A stretch of DNA of 40,865 bases from NCBI GenBank assembly GCA_028293425.1, contig JAQGOV010000071.1, positions 1-40,865 of the forward strand, read 5' to 3'. A program made the translations under genes and the position numbers. The notes under the pieces are model-generated. The model was not told where the DNA came from. It ran no database searches and saw only the letters and a list, made by a program, of their open reading frames with translations. This DNA is from Verrucomicrobiales bacterium (lineage in GTDB: Bacteria; Verrucomicrobiota; Verrucomicrobiia; Limisphaerales; JAQGOV01). Below are positions 17,530 through 24,851 of the stretch, one piece after another. The number at the start of each line of letters is the position of its first letter. Within the stretch, counting starts at the first letter, position 1.

Positions 17530-17599
17530 CAGGGTCTTTTCTCGTTATTGGGTCATTTTCCCCACTCGCTCCCCTTTAGGCTGTAAGCCAAAATAGGTT

Positions 17600-18442
17600 A
17601 TGAGGCCGCTTTGGAAAGGTTCGATCAGTTTTGGGTTGGTCAATATTCCTGTCAGTCTTTACTCCGCAGTTCGTTCAGCGAAGAAGGTCGATTTTGACAT
17701 GCTTCGCGACAGTGACCATAGCCGCATCCATTACAAGCGAGTAGCTGAAGGCGATGGCAAAGAGGTGGAATGGAACCACATTGTTAAAGGCTACGCCTAC
17801 GAGAAAGACCGTTACGTCGTTATCAACGATGAGGATTTTAAACGGATTGCCATCAAGTCCAACCAAACCGTGGACATTCGCGAGTTCGTGAATCTTTCCG
17901 ACGTCGATCCCCGGTTCTTTGATGAACCGTATTTCCTGGCGCCTGAAAAAGGTGGGGCCAAGGCTTACATTCTTCTTCGGGAAGCCCTCGAGCGCTCTGG
18001 CAAGGCCGGTGTATCCAAAGTGGTTATTCGTCCACCACGAGAGCATCTGGCCGTGGTGAGGCCCCTGGATGGCGTCCTCATGCTCGAACTCATGCATTTT
18101 AGTGACGAGTTGCGCGATCCTTCTGAGCTTAAAATAGCAGCCCAGGCCGTCGGGCAGAAGGAACTCGATATGGCCCTCTCGCTGATTAACAATATGTCCG
18201 GACGCTGGGAGCCTCAAAAATACCGCGATGAATATCGCGATGCCCTCATGGATATGATCCAGCAGAAGATCAAATCAAAAGGCAAGAAGCTGCCCGCGCC
18301 CAAGGAGCAGCGCGCGCCCGCTTCGTCCAAGGTAATTGATCTCGTTTCGATTCTGCAGAAAAGTTTGTCCCAGGTCGAAGGCTCAGGACATAAAAAGACT
18401 AGCCCCAAACGGAAATCTGCGGCACGCAAGAAGGCAGCGTAA
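17600..18442 (+). CDS. ku: Non-homologous end joining protein Ku
   Basis: 280 residues. Bacterial Ku homodimers ring double-strand DNA ends and recruit LigD. The core opens with the hallmark R-P-L-W-K-G-S-I-S-F-G-L-V-N-I-P-V and continues through Y-E-K-D-R-Y-V-V-I and A-Y-I-L-L-R-E-A-L to the conserved helical end at about residue 230. The C-terminal tail (about 230-280) is Lys/Ala/Pro rich with K-R-K-S-A-A-R-K-K, as in Ku forms whose basic tail helps bind DNA or LigD. The matching ligD lies at 26800-29439 on the same strand, separated by 8 kb that includes a mobile island. Confidence 0.95.
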   Translation: MRPLWKGSISFGLVNIPVSLYSAVRSAKKVDFDMLRDSDHSRIHYKRVAEGDGKEVEWNHIVKGYAYEKDRYVVINDEDFKRIAIKSNQTVDIREFVNLSDVDPRFFDEPYFLAPEKGGAKAYILLREALERSGKAGVSKVVIRPPREHLAVVRPLDGVLMLELMHFSDELRDPSELKIAAQAVGQKELDMALSLINNMSGRWEPQKYRDEYRDALMDMIQQKIKSKGKKLPAPKEQRAPASSKVIDLVSILQKSLSQVEGSGHKKTSPKRKSAARKKAA

Positions 18443-18596
18443 TACCCCTCCAAATTGGCAGAAGACGGTATCAGATGGATTCCCAAAAAGTACGGAATGA
18501 TTTGGTACGAAGACCCTATGTTCAAAGCAGGTCGTTTCTCCATTTAATATCCCTGTTCAAATGCGGATAAAGGAGGCTTGTTTAGGTTGTTCTCAA

Positions 18597-18630
18597 GAGG
18601 GCGGACTGCTCACCCGCCCTCATATTTTTT
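18597..18630 (+). terminator. Terminator downstream of ku
   Basis: GAGGGCGG (18597-18604) pairs with CCGCCCTC (18614-18621), followed by ATATTTTTT. Apart from this hairpin the stretch 18443-18900 shows no gene I can support. Confidence 0.75.
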
Positions 18631-18900
18631 GTACGGCCCTGCCATTTATTTAAGCCTCAACGTGCCCGAAGCAGCATAAACTGGAGGGACTTAACTTGTG
18701 CGGTTTGGGTTTCGAGCCTGCGTGGGAAGGGAGAGAAGGATTTGCGCATCGCAAAGGCCATCAGGCCGACCGAGTGGGCACGAGGGAGCCAAACTACACA
18801 AAGAATTTACCGCAAGCAGCCGAGTGGGTGGGCGCCCGCGAGTCATTGGAGGTGCTTAGCTGCGCCGCCTGGTTCCGGTCTGACCCTCCCTTTCCTGAAC

Positions 18901-20358
18901 CTAAGCAATCAACTCGTTCACTACGTTTCCATGCACATCCGTCAGCCGGAAGTCTCTTCCAGCGTGCCGGAAAGTAAGCTTCTCGTGGTCGAAGCCTAAT
19001 AATTTCAGAAGCGTGGCATGGAGGTCATGAATATGAACCTTCTTCTCTACTGCCTGGAAGCCGTATTCATCGGTCGCGCCATGCACATAACCGCCGCGAG
19101 CTCCACCACCAGCGATCCAGGTGGTAAAGCCGTAGTGGTTATGATCCCGGCCGTTGATCTTCCCTGCGTTTGAACCAGGTGTTGGCAATTCTACTGTGGG
19201 CGTCCGGCCGAACTCCCCGCCCCAAATGACGAGCGTGGATTCAAGCAGGCCGCGTTGTTTCAAGTCCTTGAGCAGGGCGCCGATGGCTTGGTCAGATTCT
19301 TTGGCAAGCCGACGGTGATTCACTTCAATGTCGTCGTGACTATCCCATGGCTGGCCGGCCCCGTGCCAAACCTGAACGAACCGCACTCCACGTTCAACTA
19401 AGCGCCGTGCCGTGAGGAGTTGGCGGGCCTGGGTTCCTTCGCCGTACATTTTCCGGATGCTCTCAGGCTCCCGGGTCGTGTCAAAAGCATCTGTCGCGTC
19501 CATCTGCATCCGGTAAGCGAGCTCGAACGACTGGATACGTGCTTCCAGTTGCCCATCTTCCTTGCGCTTCGCACGATGCCGCTCGTTCAACTGTTGCAAC
19601 AAGTCAAGCTGCTGCCGTTGTTCGGGCAACGAGGTGTAGTTGTTCTTGATGTGCTCGATCAGCTTCTCAATTTTCGTGTGCTGGGTATCGATGTAGGTCC
19701 CTTGATACACGCCGGGAAGGAATCCTGCCTGCCAGTTTTGGGATTCCTGGATGGGATAACCCCCGGGGCACATGGCGATGAACCCGGGTAAATTCTGATT
19801 CTCAGTTCCCAAGCCGTAGGTGATCCAGGAACCGAAGCTCGGGCGAATTTGGCGCGCTTCCCCGCAGTTCATGAGCAAAAGCGATGGCTCGTGGTTCGGC
19901 ACATCCGCGTAACACGACCGAATGACCGCAATGTCATCGATGCTCTCAGCCACATTCTCAAAGAGCTCACTCACTTCAATGCCGCTCTTGCCGTATTTCT
20001 TGAACTTGAAAGGCGAGGGATAAGCCGCGCCCGTCCTGCGCTCGGTGCGCAGGTTTTCCATGGGCAAAGGCTTGCCTGCGTATTTGAGCAGCGCTGGTTT
20101 GGGATCGAAAGTGTCGACGTGGGAGGGACCCCCATTCGCGAAAATATGGATAATATGTTTCGCCTTGGCAGGAAAGTGGGGGGGCTTGGGGGTAAGGGGA
20201 TTAACGAAACCTTCATTAGCGGCTGCGCTGGTTGGCGAGCTCAAAAGCCCCCCAAGCAGGCTGCTCAGGCCCACGGCGCCCATGCCCATGCCGCACCGCG
20301 AGAGAAATTCCCGCCGAGTTAATGCCAGATGCTCAAAGTTTGGTCCGTGATGTCCCAT
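18901..20358 (-). CDS. DUF1501 family protein, Tat-exported
   Basis: 485 residues from the ATG at 20358 (a TTG lies two codons upstream). The N-terminus has a twin-arginine signal, T-R-R-E-F-L-S-R-C-G, then a Gly/Leu-rich hydrophobic core. The body follows the DUF1501 pattern (alkaline phosphatase/sulfatase-like fold): A-K-H-I-I-H-I-F-A-N-G-G-P-S-H-V-D-T-F-D-P-K-P near residue 60, later H-G-A-G-Q-P-W-D-S-H-D-D, G-G-E-F-G-R-T-P, and G-R-D-H-N-H-Y-G-F near the end. These proteins are abundant in Planctomycetes and Verrucomicrobia and usually sit beside a DUF1549/DUF1553 cytochrome-like gene. That partner is not in the window. The catalytic role is not established. Confidence 0.9.
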   Translation of the reverse strand: MGHHGPNFEHLALTRREFLSRCGMGMGAVGLSSLLGGLLSSPTSAAANEGFVNPLTPKPPHFPAKAKHIIHIFANGGPSHVDTFDPKPALLKYAGKPLPMENLRTERRTGAAYPSPFKFKKYGKSGIEVSELFENVAESIDDIAVIRSCYADVPNHEPSLLLMNCGEARQIRPSFGSWITYGLGTENQNLPGFIAMCPGGYPIQESQNWQAGFLPGVYQGTYIDTQHTKIEKLIEHIKNNYTSLPEQRQQLDLLQQLNERHRAKRKEDGQLEARIQSFELAYRMQMDATDAFDTTREPESIRKMYGEGTQARQLLTARRLVERGVRFVQVWHGAGQPWDSHDDIEVNHRRLAKESDQAIGALLKDLKQRGLLESTLVIWGGEFGRTPTVELPTPGSNAGKINGRDHNHYGFTTWIAGGGARGGYVHGATDEYGFQAVEKKVHIHDLHATLLKLLGFDHEKLTFRHAGRDFRLTDVHGNVVNELIA

Positions 20359-20487
20359 GCGCAAATCCTAAACCATTGATGTTCAGCTAACAAACCAACA
20401 TTCAGTCGATCAGTGGACGTGGGAATTGCCTTGGAAATTCAGGCGGATCGGGGAAAAGCCGGAAGCTTAGACTTTTAAAACGGGCTC

Positions 20488-20826
20488 TTACGCAGCCAGG
20501 CGGGTGGGCTGGTTTTCCGGCCCGGCGGACCTTTGCCCGGCTATGGCGACGTACAGCGGGCATCGACAGCCTGCTTCAGGGTCCTTTTCGATGGCAGCTA
20601 AAATCTCCAGGATGATTTCAGCCCGTTCCGCATAGTCATGAATGCTTTGGTTGCCGCCCAGGGGTTCGCGAATGCGGTGACGGAACTCCTCCAGCGACAA
20701 ACCTGCCCACACCCGTTTCGGGGCATGCTGCTGCCAGGCCTGGCAAATCCGCTCAGCTTTGTCGTGGAGCAGGTTTGCCATGGCTGTCAAAGCCATGCCG
20801 TGTCGAGTTATGCAGATGTTTGCCAT
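20488..20826 (-). CDS. Small protein of unknown function
   Basis: 112 residues from the ATG at 20826; a TTG seven codons upstream is an alternative. It is soluble and mostly helical, with H-D-K-A-E-R-I-C-Q-A-W and a Cys pair G-C-R-C-P near residue 90. I recognise no family. It lies 129 bp before the DUF1501 gene on the same strand. Coding status is supported mainly by length and composition, so this is moderate. Confidence 0.45.
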   Translation of the reverse strand: MANICITRHGMALTAMANLLHDKAERICQAWQQHAPKRVWAGLSLEEFRHRIREPLGGNQSIHDYAERAEIILEILAAIEKDPEAGCRCPLYVAIAGQRSAGPENQPTRLAA

Positions 20827-21050
20827 GTGGGTCTCGCTCGAAAACAAAGCAGATCCGTTGCCATCACGCTCAGGTCCTCTCCGAAAGCTTTAACCTCTGT
20901 TCGATGGCGAATTTTTACCATTTTCCCAGCAGGGGTCTGTTGCGAACTTTCCATCCAGTTGCAAATGCGCTAGACCTTTGCAATCAGATGGATAACCGTC
21001 GGGCAGATCGAGACTATGCGGTTAGCGAATGACAATGCCACCTTGCACTC

Positions 21051-21533
21051 ATGAAACCTGAGATGCCGAAAAGCTTCCTGCACGTGGTCTTTGCCCTCGT
21101 GGTCCTGGCCATCCCCGTGTTTTTTATTGTCCTGTTTCTCGGCAGTGCCCGTAGGAAAAAGCGCCTCCGTGCGACAGTCATGGCACAATTGGATAACCTT
21201 GTGAACCAACTGCGGCAACGCAACGAGGTTCTCCTGGAAACGCTCTGCTCCAGCCCTGGAAGTGGGGCAGGGGATTCCCTCCGTTTGAAAGCCGAAAGCC
21301 AACAAGAACTCATCAAGCGATTTGAAGCATCTCCCCGGAATTTGAGCCAGCTTTCAGACTCGGACTTGGCATTGGAGAGTGAACTCCAGCCATGGCTCCA
21401 GTCCATGCCTGATTCCTACGGCAAACGAAAGCTGGTTCCGCTCCAGGAGCGGGTTGTGGAGGCCCGCAGCCGTTATAACGATGCGGCCCGCATCTGCGGC
21501 CAAGGCTCGTTCCCGCTGATGTCATCTAATTAA
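21051..21533 (+). CDS. LemA-like membrane protein, shortened
   Basis: 160 residues. A membrane segment at about 9-31 is followed by a basic stop-transfer R-R-K-K-R, then an extended helical region. The layout and the motif A-R-S-R-Y-N-D-A-A near residue 137, followed by a G-S-F-P-L end, match LemA proteins, where the helix A-R-x-x-Y-N-x-A-V precedes a short F-P tail. The middle is divergent: the usual N-V-W-S-D-I-x-V-Q-L-K-R-R-x-D-L-I-P-N-L stretch is replaced by L-D-N-L-V-N-Q-L-R-Q-R-N-E-V-L-L. It is shorter than typical LemA (about 185-200). Function of LemA is poorly understood. The usual TPM-domain partner is absent. Confidence 0.55.
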   Translation: MKPEMPKSFLHVVFALVVLAIPVFFIVLFLGSARRKKRLRATVMAQLDNLVNQLRQRNEVLLETLCSSPGSGAGDSLRLKAESQQELIKRFEASPRNLSQLSDSDLALESELQPWLQSMPDSYGKRKLVPLQERVVEARSRYNDAARICGQGSFPLMSSN

Positions 21534-21724
21534 CACGGCCGCTTCAGCCGGGGTAAGGTGGGCAGAACGCGGTCGGAGCCGTCTCAAGGGCTTTGCCGTA
21601 CGTTTTCTCTTCCTTGTGAGCTTCGCGCGCGTGGTGGTGAACGGTTGAGTCTGCCATTCAGTGTTCGGCCTTCGCCACATTTCACGCTCTGCCCAGCCCC
21701 AATCGGGGCGATCATTCCTAACCT

Positions 21725-21762
21725 GCCTCCGCGCCAGCCCACTTTGCAGTCCTGAAGGGACA
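21725..21762 (+). repeat. Dispersed 38-base repeat, copy A (left part of split composite repeat)
   Basis: Begins GCCTCCGCGCCAGCCCAC and ends CCTGAAGGGACA. It matches 24297-24334 at 35 of 38 positions in the same orientation. The sequence that would normally continue from it appears to be interrupted by the IS element at 21775. Confidence 0.8.
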
Positions 21763-21778
21763 AGAATTCCTTAGATGA

Positions 21779-21800
21779 CATGGGTATTGGCGGGTGAGCG
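21779..21800 (+). repeat. Subterminal inverted repeat of IS, left
   Basis: CATGGGTATTGG followed by CGGGTGAGCG. It matches the inverted right repeat at 23173-23194 in 15 of 22 positions, with TGAGC and ATGGG identical. Confidence 0.6.
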
Positions 21801-21820
21801 AAACTGCGCTACACCCAATT

Positions 21821-22897
21821 ATGAAACAAAACACCAATACCCACAAAACTATCTCACCATCAAAGCCACTTAAAACCAAGTGCATTAAGCTGGGCATCGA
21901 TGTTCATGCCGACAGCTATCGGGTGGTGCGGCAAATCGATAACGCCACTCCCCAGCCGGCACAGAAGTTCACCCCCAAGGATTTTCTCCTCTGGGCCAAG
22001 AAGCAACTGGAGCAGGCCGAGGCGGTCTACAGCTGTTATGAAGCTGGCCCAATGGGCTACAGTTTGCACCGGGCTCTGGAAGCCATGGGCATTCACAATG
22101 TCGTGGTTCGTCCTGTAGATTTAGACGAACTCCATAAGGGCGTTAAGACGGACAATACCGACGCCCGAGCTTTGGTTCTGCGGCTGGACCGCTACGTTCA
22201 AGGCAACCGCAACGCGCTCGCTATTGTGAAAGTGCCCACTCCGGCCCAGGAGCTGGCTCGCAGCCAGAGCCGCCAAAGGGAGCAGTTACTCTCCCACTGC
22301 CTGCGCCTGGAGGCCCAAGGCCGCAGTTTATTGCTCTTCAATGGCGTGCGCCTCAAAGGTCGCTGGTGGCAGCCGGCCCAGTGGAATCGGTTAGAAGTCC
22401 AATTGGCTGCACCATTGCTGGAACTTTTGCGTGTTCTGCGGGAAGTGCTCCTGGCAGTTGACAAGCAACTCCAAGCCGCACTTACCAGGATCCAAGAAGC
22501 GGCCACGCCCCAACCCAAAGGTGTGGGGGCCTTGACCAGCCAAGTGCTCGAGCGGGAGATCCTATGCTGGGACCGATTTGAAAATCGCCGTCAGGTTGCA
22601 AGCATGACTGGCATGTGTCCGGGCGTGCGCAGCAGCGGCAACAAAAGCCGCCATCTCTCCATCACCAAGCACGGGAATCGCCGCATGCGCACCGCCTTGA
22701 TCGAGTTGGCCTGGCGCTGGGTACGGTTTCAGCCGGATTACCAACCGGTGAAAAAGTGCATGGCCATCTTCAAGAATCCCAAGGCGACTGGGGCGGCCAA
22801 GAAGAAGGCGATTGTGGCTGTGGGCCGGCACATTGCCATTGACCTGTGGCGCTTGAACACGGGCAGAACCAGTGCGGAAAAACTTTGTCTCTGTTAA
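21821..22897 (+). CDS. IS110-family DEDD transposase/recombinase
   Basis: 358 residues from the ATG at 21821 (a GTG at 21794 would add nine). The N-terminal RuvC-like DEDD domain shows G-I-D-V-H-A-D (Asp27), C-Y-E-A-G-P-M-G (Glu74) and K-T-D-N-T-D-A-R (Asp111, Asp114). A helical linker follows at about 120-230. The C-terminal Tnp domain has G-V-G-A-L-T-S, F-E-N-R-R-Q-V-A-S-M-T-G, and S-S-G-N-K-S-R-H-L-S-I-T-K-H-G-N, where one of the serines is the expected nucleophile. The enzyme cuts and rejoins DNA using a bridge RNA in studied members. All key residues are present, so it may be active. Confidence 0.93.
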   Translation: MKQNTNTHKTISPSKPLKTKCIKLGIDVHADSYRVVRQIDNATPQPAQKFTPKDFLLWAKKQLEQAEAVYSCYEAGPMGYSLHRALEAMGIHNVVVRPVDLDELHKGVKTDNTDARALVLRLDRYVQGNRNALAIVKVPTPAQELARSQSRQREQLLSHCLRLEAQGRSLLLFNGVRLKGRWWQPAQWNRLEVQLAAPLLELLRVLREVLLAVDKQLQAALTRIQEAATPQPKGVGALTSQVLEREILCWDRFENRRQVASMTGMCPGVRSSGNKSRHLSITKHGNRRMRTALIELAWRWVRFQPDYQPVKKCMAIFKNPKATGAAKKKAIVAVGRHIAIDLWRLNTGRTSAEKLCLC

Positions 22898-23172
22898 AAC
22901 GATGAGCTGAAAAGAAGAAGAGCACTTTTTGGAACGGCGCGCGCCCGCCCCTGGGCTTGGGTCAGCTGGACTGAACCCGTGTCTTAGATTGGGTGCGCTC
23001 GTTCTTCTTCCTGACACTGAATCGTCAATTGGCACCGAAAAATTCGCGTGCAGATAGCAGGCTAGAGCAGCGCAAGAACTCAAAGCTGCCACCGAAGAGG
23101 AAACGAACCAAAAATGAAGAAAACAAAGACCACTTCTAATGAAAGAAAAGAAAACATGAACTGAAAAACACT
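22898..23172 (+). ncRNA. Predicted bridge RNA region in right end of IS1111 element
   Basis: The 3' non-coding part of the element. GAAGAAGAGC (22914-22923) can pair with GCTC-G-TTCTTCTTC (22997-23010) to close a large domain. Inside, GGGTCAG (22959-22965) pairs with CTGAACCC (22971-22978) with a small loop. In the IS1111 group the target/donor-recognising bridge RNA is known to be encoded in this position. I can see structure and position but not the guide loops themselves. Confidence 0.5.
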
Positions 23173-23194
23173 TGCTCACTTGACATTCCCCATA
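23173..23194 (+). repeat. Subterminal inverted repeat of IS, right
   Basis: TGCTCACTTGACATTCC followed by CCATA. When inverted it aligns with 21779-21800 at 15 of 22 positions. Confidence 0.6.
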
Positions 23195-23198
23195 GCAG

Positions 23199-23236
23199 CC
23201 CAGGGCACAAGCGAGTCTTCGAGCCGACGCCCTGGG
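23199..23236. repeat. REP-like palindrome flanking the IS (right part of split composite repeat)
   Basis: CCCAGGGC (23199-23206) pairs with GCCCTGGG (23229-23236). Palindromes of this CCCAGGG...CCCTGGG type are common intergenic elements in Verrucomicrobia and Planctomycetes (from general knowledge, not searched). A second hairpin-prone stretch with CTCCGGGAG follows near 23277. Confidence 0.6.
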
Positions 23237-23299
23237 GTTAATGCCATAAAAACATTTCCCATCTACCTACCCTTTCTCCGGGAGAGGCAATAAAGGGGT

Positions 23300-23341
23300 G
23301 AGGGTCAGCAACCGCCAACGGGCTCCAGCGATTTGTTAGGA
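23300..23341 (-). other. attC-like site 2, truncated
   Basis: Read on the minus strand: CCTAACAAATCGCTGGAGCC just after the end of the 127-residue gene, matching the R''-L'' start of integron attC sites (TAACAA then CGCTGGAGC). The distal half (L'-R') is not visible; instead, unrelated hairpin repeats and the IS follow. The first base of the R'' box is T rather than a purine, so the match is imperfect. Confidence 0.45.
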
Positions 23342-23351
23342 CGTTCGTGAT

Positions 23352-23735
23352 TCATCTGACAAACACCCATGAATAAATTGTGAGCGCCAGAACTCCCATG
23401 ATGCCCGTGATCGCAGCAAGCGAAACCGTGTGAGCGGTTGCCAATGCCGGCTTGACGCGTTCGTCACCCGAGCGCTCAAAGCCGTCCTGATTACGTCGAG
23501 CCGAGAGCAGCGCCGGGATGAAGAACAAAATGCCGAGCGGTATGCGAAAGAGGAAGAACGCGAAGAACGACTTGGCGAAGAGCGGGAGAAAAAAGGGAAT
23601 TGGGAACAGCCATACGAACCATGCAATGGAAGTGCGCTGGCCGAACTCGGCGAATACCGCGCGATGTGCGTAAACCCGCCGGGAAACGTCGACCGCGACG
23701 CTAATCAAAATGAGTAATGCGAGGATCTGCAACAT
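23352..23735 (-). CDS. Small integral membrane protein, possible integron cassette gene
   Basis: 127 residues with three to four hydrophobic segments (about 2-17, 36-52, 54-78, 104-125) and a charged loop at about 82-100. There is no recognised domain. The ATG (23733-23735) is 5 bases from the attC-like end at 23740, and the stop lies 11 bases before an attC-like TCCTAAC. A start right after one site and a stop right before the next is the layout of an integron cassette. Function unknown. Confidence 0.65.
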   Translation of the reverse strand: MLQILALLILISVAVDVSRRVYAHRAVFAEFGQRTSIAWFVWLFPIPFFLPLFAKSFFAFFLFRIPLGILFFIPALLSARRNQDGFERSGDERVKPALATAHTVSLAAITGIMGVLALTIYSWVFVR

Positions 23736-23739
23736 GGCG

Positions 23740-23861
23740 GGCTAATGTATAAAGCTTAGCAACCGCAGCCGCGAGCCGCAGGCGAACTCTTGAGTTCCCG
23801 CCTGCCCCGACCCGATCGGAGATTCGGTTCTGTCGGGATTGGGTTCGACAATTTGTTAGGC
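23740..23861 (-). other. attC-like site 1 between two small genes
   Basis: On the minus strand it begins with GCCTAAC (23861-23855, perfect RYYYAAC), followed by AA and a heavily structured interior, and ends in ATTAGCC (23746-23740), one base off GTTRRRY. Interior stems on the plus strand are GCAGGCG...CGCCTGC and CCCGAC...GTCGGG. Its length (122 bases) is within the range of attC sites. The stop codon of the upstream gene overlaps the R'' box, which is typical of cassettes. The weak R' box keeps this tentative. Confidence 0.5.
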
Positions 23862-24212
23862 CTCATGATAAATCTGTAACTCTGTGCTCAATGCCTGCTG
23901 CAACGCACTCCGCACTCGCTGGAACTCTGCTGTTTCGGGTGTGCCGTAGTAACTCAAAATTAGCTGATAGTTTACATCATGTGGTGCCGACTGCATCCAT
24001 GCCGAAATCGTCTCCGTGTCATCGGTGCGCGTAATGTTGAAACCGAAGCCCGCGCCCGCCGAACGCGCATAAATCCATGTGTCCTCAGCATCTCGGTCGA
24101 ATGCATCAAGTCCCAAACTCTGCTCAAGCGAAGCGCAAACCTGGTCCAAGCTCGCGTCCGATTTACACGCGAGATACATGCGACGTTCCCTTTGGAGAAG
24201 TGTTGAAAACAT
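23856..24212 (-). CDS. Small protein of unknown function, possible integron cassette gene
   Basis: 118 residues, soluble, mixed alpha/beta. It has a hydrophobic-polar alternation such as T-W-I-Y-A-R-S near residue 45 and Y-Q-L-I-L-S-Y-Y near 82. I recognise no domain. Its TAA stop (23856-23858) is inside the attC-like GCCTAAC box. 66 bases upstream of its ATG is GTTGGGC on the minus strand, a perfect attC R' box. This gives a cassette of about 0.54 kb. Expression would need a promoter from upstream or within the cassette. Confidence 0.65.
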   Translation of the reverse strand: MFSTLLQRERRMYLACKSDASLDQVCASLEQSLGLDAFDRDAEDTWIYARSAGAGFGFNITRTDDTETISAWMQSAPHDVNYQLILSYYGTPETAEFQRVRSALQQALSTELQIYHEA

Positions 24213-24277
24213 GATGTTTATGTGGCTTGGCTATGAATTAATTCTAACCATGCTTCAATCTACCACGTCGCCTTGCC

Positions 24278-24284
24278 GCCCAAC
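24278..24284 (-). other. attC R'-type core box at cassette start
   Basis: GTTGGGC on the minus strand fits GTTRRRY and is complementary, with one wobble, to the GCCTAAC box at 23855-23861. It marks the likely left boundary of the cassette cluster. No integrase gene is seen upstream on this strand. Confidence 0.4.
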
Positions 24285-24296
24285 AAGCATGTTCCC

Positions 24297-24334
24297 GCCT
24301 CTGCGCCAGCGCACCTTGCAGTCCTGAAGGGACA
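24297..24334 (+). repeat. Dispersed 38-base repeat, copy B
   Basis: Matches 21725-21762 at 35 of 38 positions. It lies just outside the cassette boundary, so copies A and B bracket the whole mobile island in direct orientation. The following 24335-24851 (517 bases) has no gene I can support; it is low in coding signal and reads like decayed intergenic repeat sequence. Confidence 0.8.
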
Positions 24335-24851
24335 TTTAGGGGTCGAGACTTGGTATTCATTATTTTAACTTCCCTTGCTTGCTTTTTCCTCCCGATAAAG
24401 CCGGCAACTCAAGTGCGTATTGCCCCCTTGCGTTGCAAAAAAAATACACGGAACTCGGAGGCTGCTTGGGACCGCGAAGGACCACCACATCAACCACCCG
24501 CCACTGCCTTCTTTGTGACCTTCGCGATCTTCTCTGAACAAATTCAGGTCGCTACCTATGCCTTGTACGGTTCCTTGCAGCCACATCCGCTCCTGCCTCC
24601 TCTTGTACATTTTGAGCCTTTTTCGCGACATACCCCATTCCGAGTCTTCCGTGCACATCAGGTTCTGATCGTCATTCTTCCTGTCATGCTTCACTTGCCA
24701 AATAGTTATCTCTCCCACGCGCCCCACGCATCTCCTGCGCCCCGTTCCAGGGTATACGCGGCGTTACCAGCCAGATCCGCCGTCGGAAAACGAAGGCTGG
24801 TTGTTTGCTTGCCGAGCTGTTGGATTCATGCTCCCATGCCACATTCCTTGT

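Larger units (their letters stand above)
21775..23195 (+). mobile_element. IS1111-group insertion sequence (IS110 family), complete
   Basis: About 1.42 kb. Imperfect subterminal inverted repeats lie at 21779-21800 and 23173-23194 (15 of 22 matches when the right one is inverted). The left junction is CCTTAG|ATGACATGGG and the right is CCCATAG|CAGCCCAGGG, so TAG is shared at both ends. The left flank is a CCTGAAGGGACA repeat and the right flank is a CCCAGGGC palindrome, consistent with insertion into one dispersed repeat. The 5' non-coding part is only about 46 bases and the 3' one about 298, the arrangement expected for the IS1111 group. The exact outer ends are inferred. Confidence 0.75.

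Noticed and set aside
22562-23179. 205-codon minus-strand open frame across the IS right end
   Set aside because: Spans the transposase 3' end and the non-coding right end of the IS; no domain and no sensible start context.
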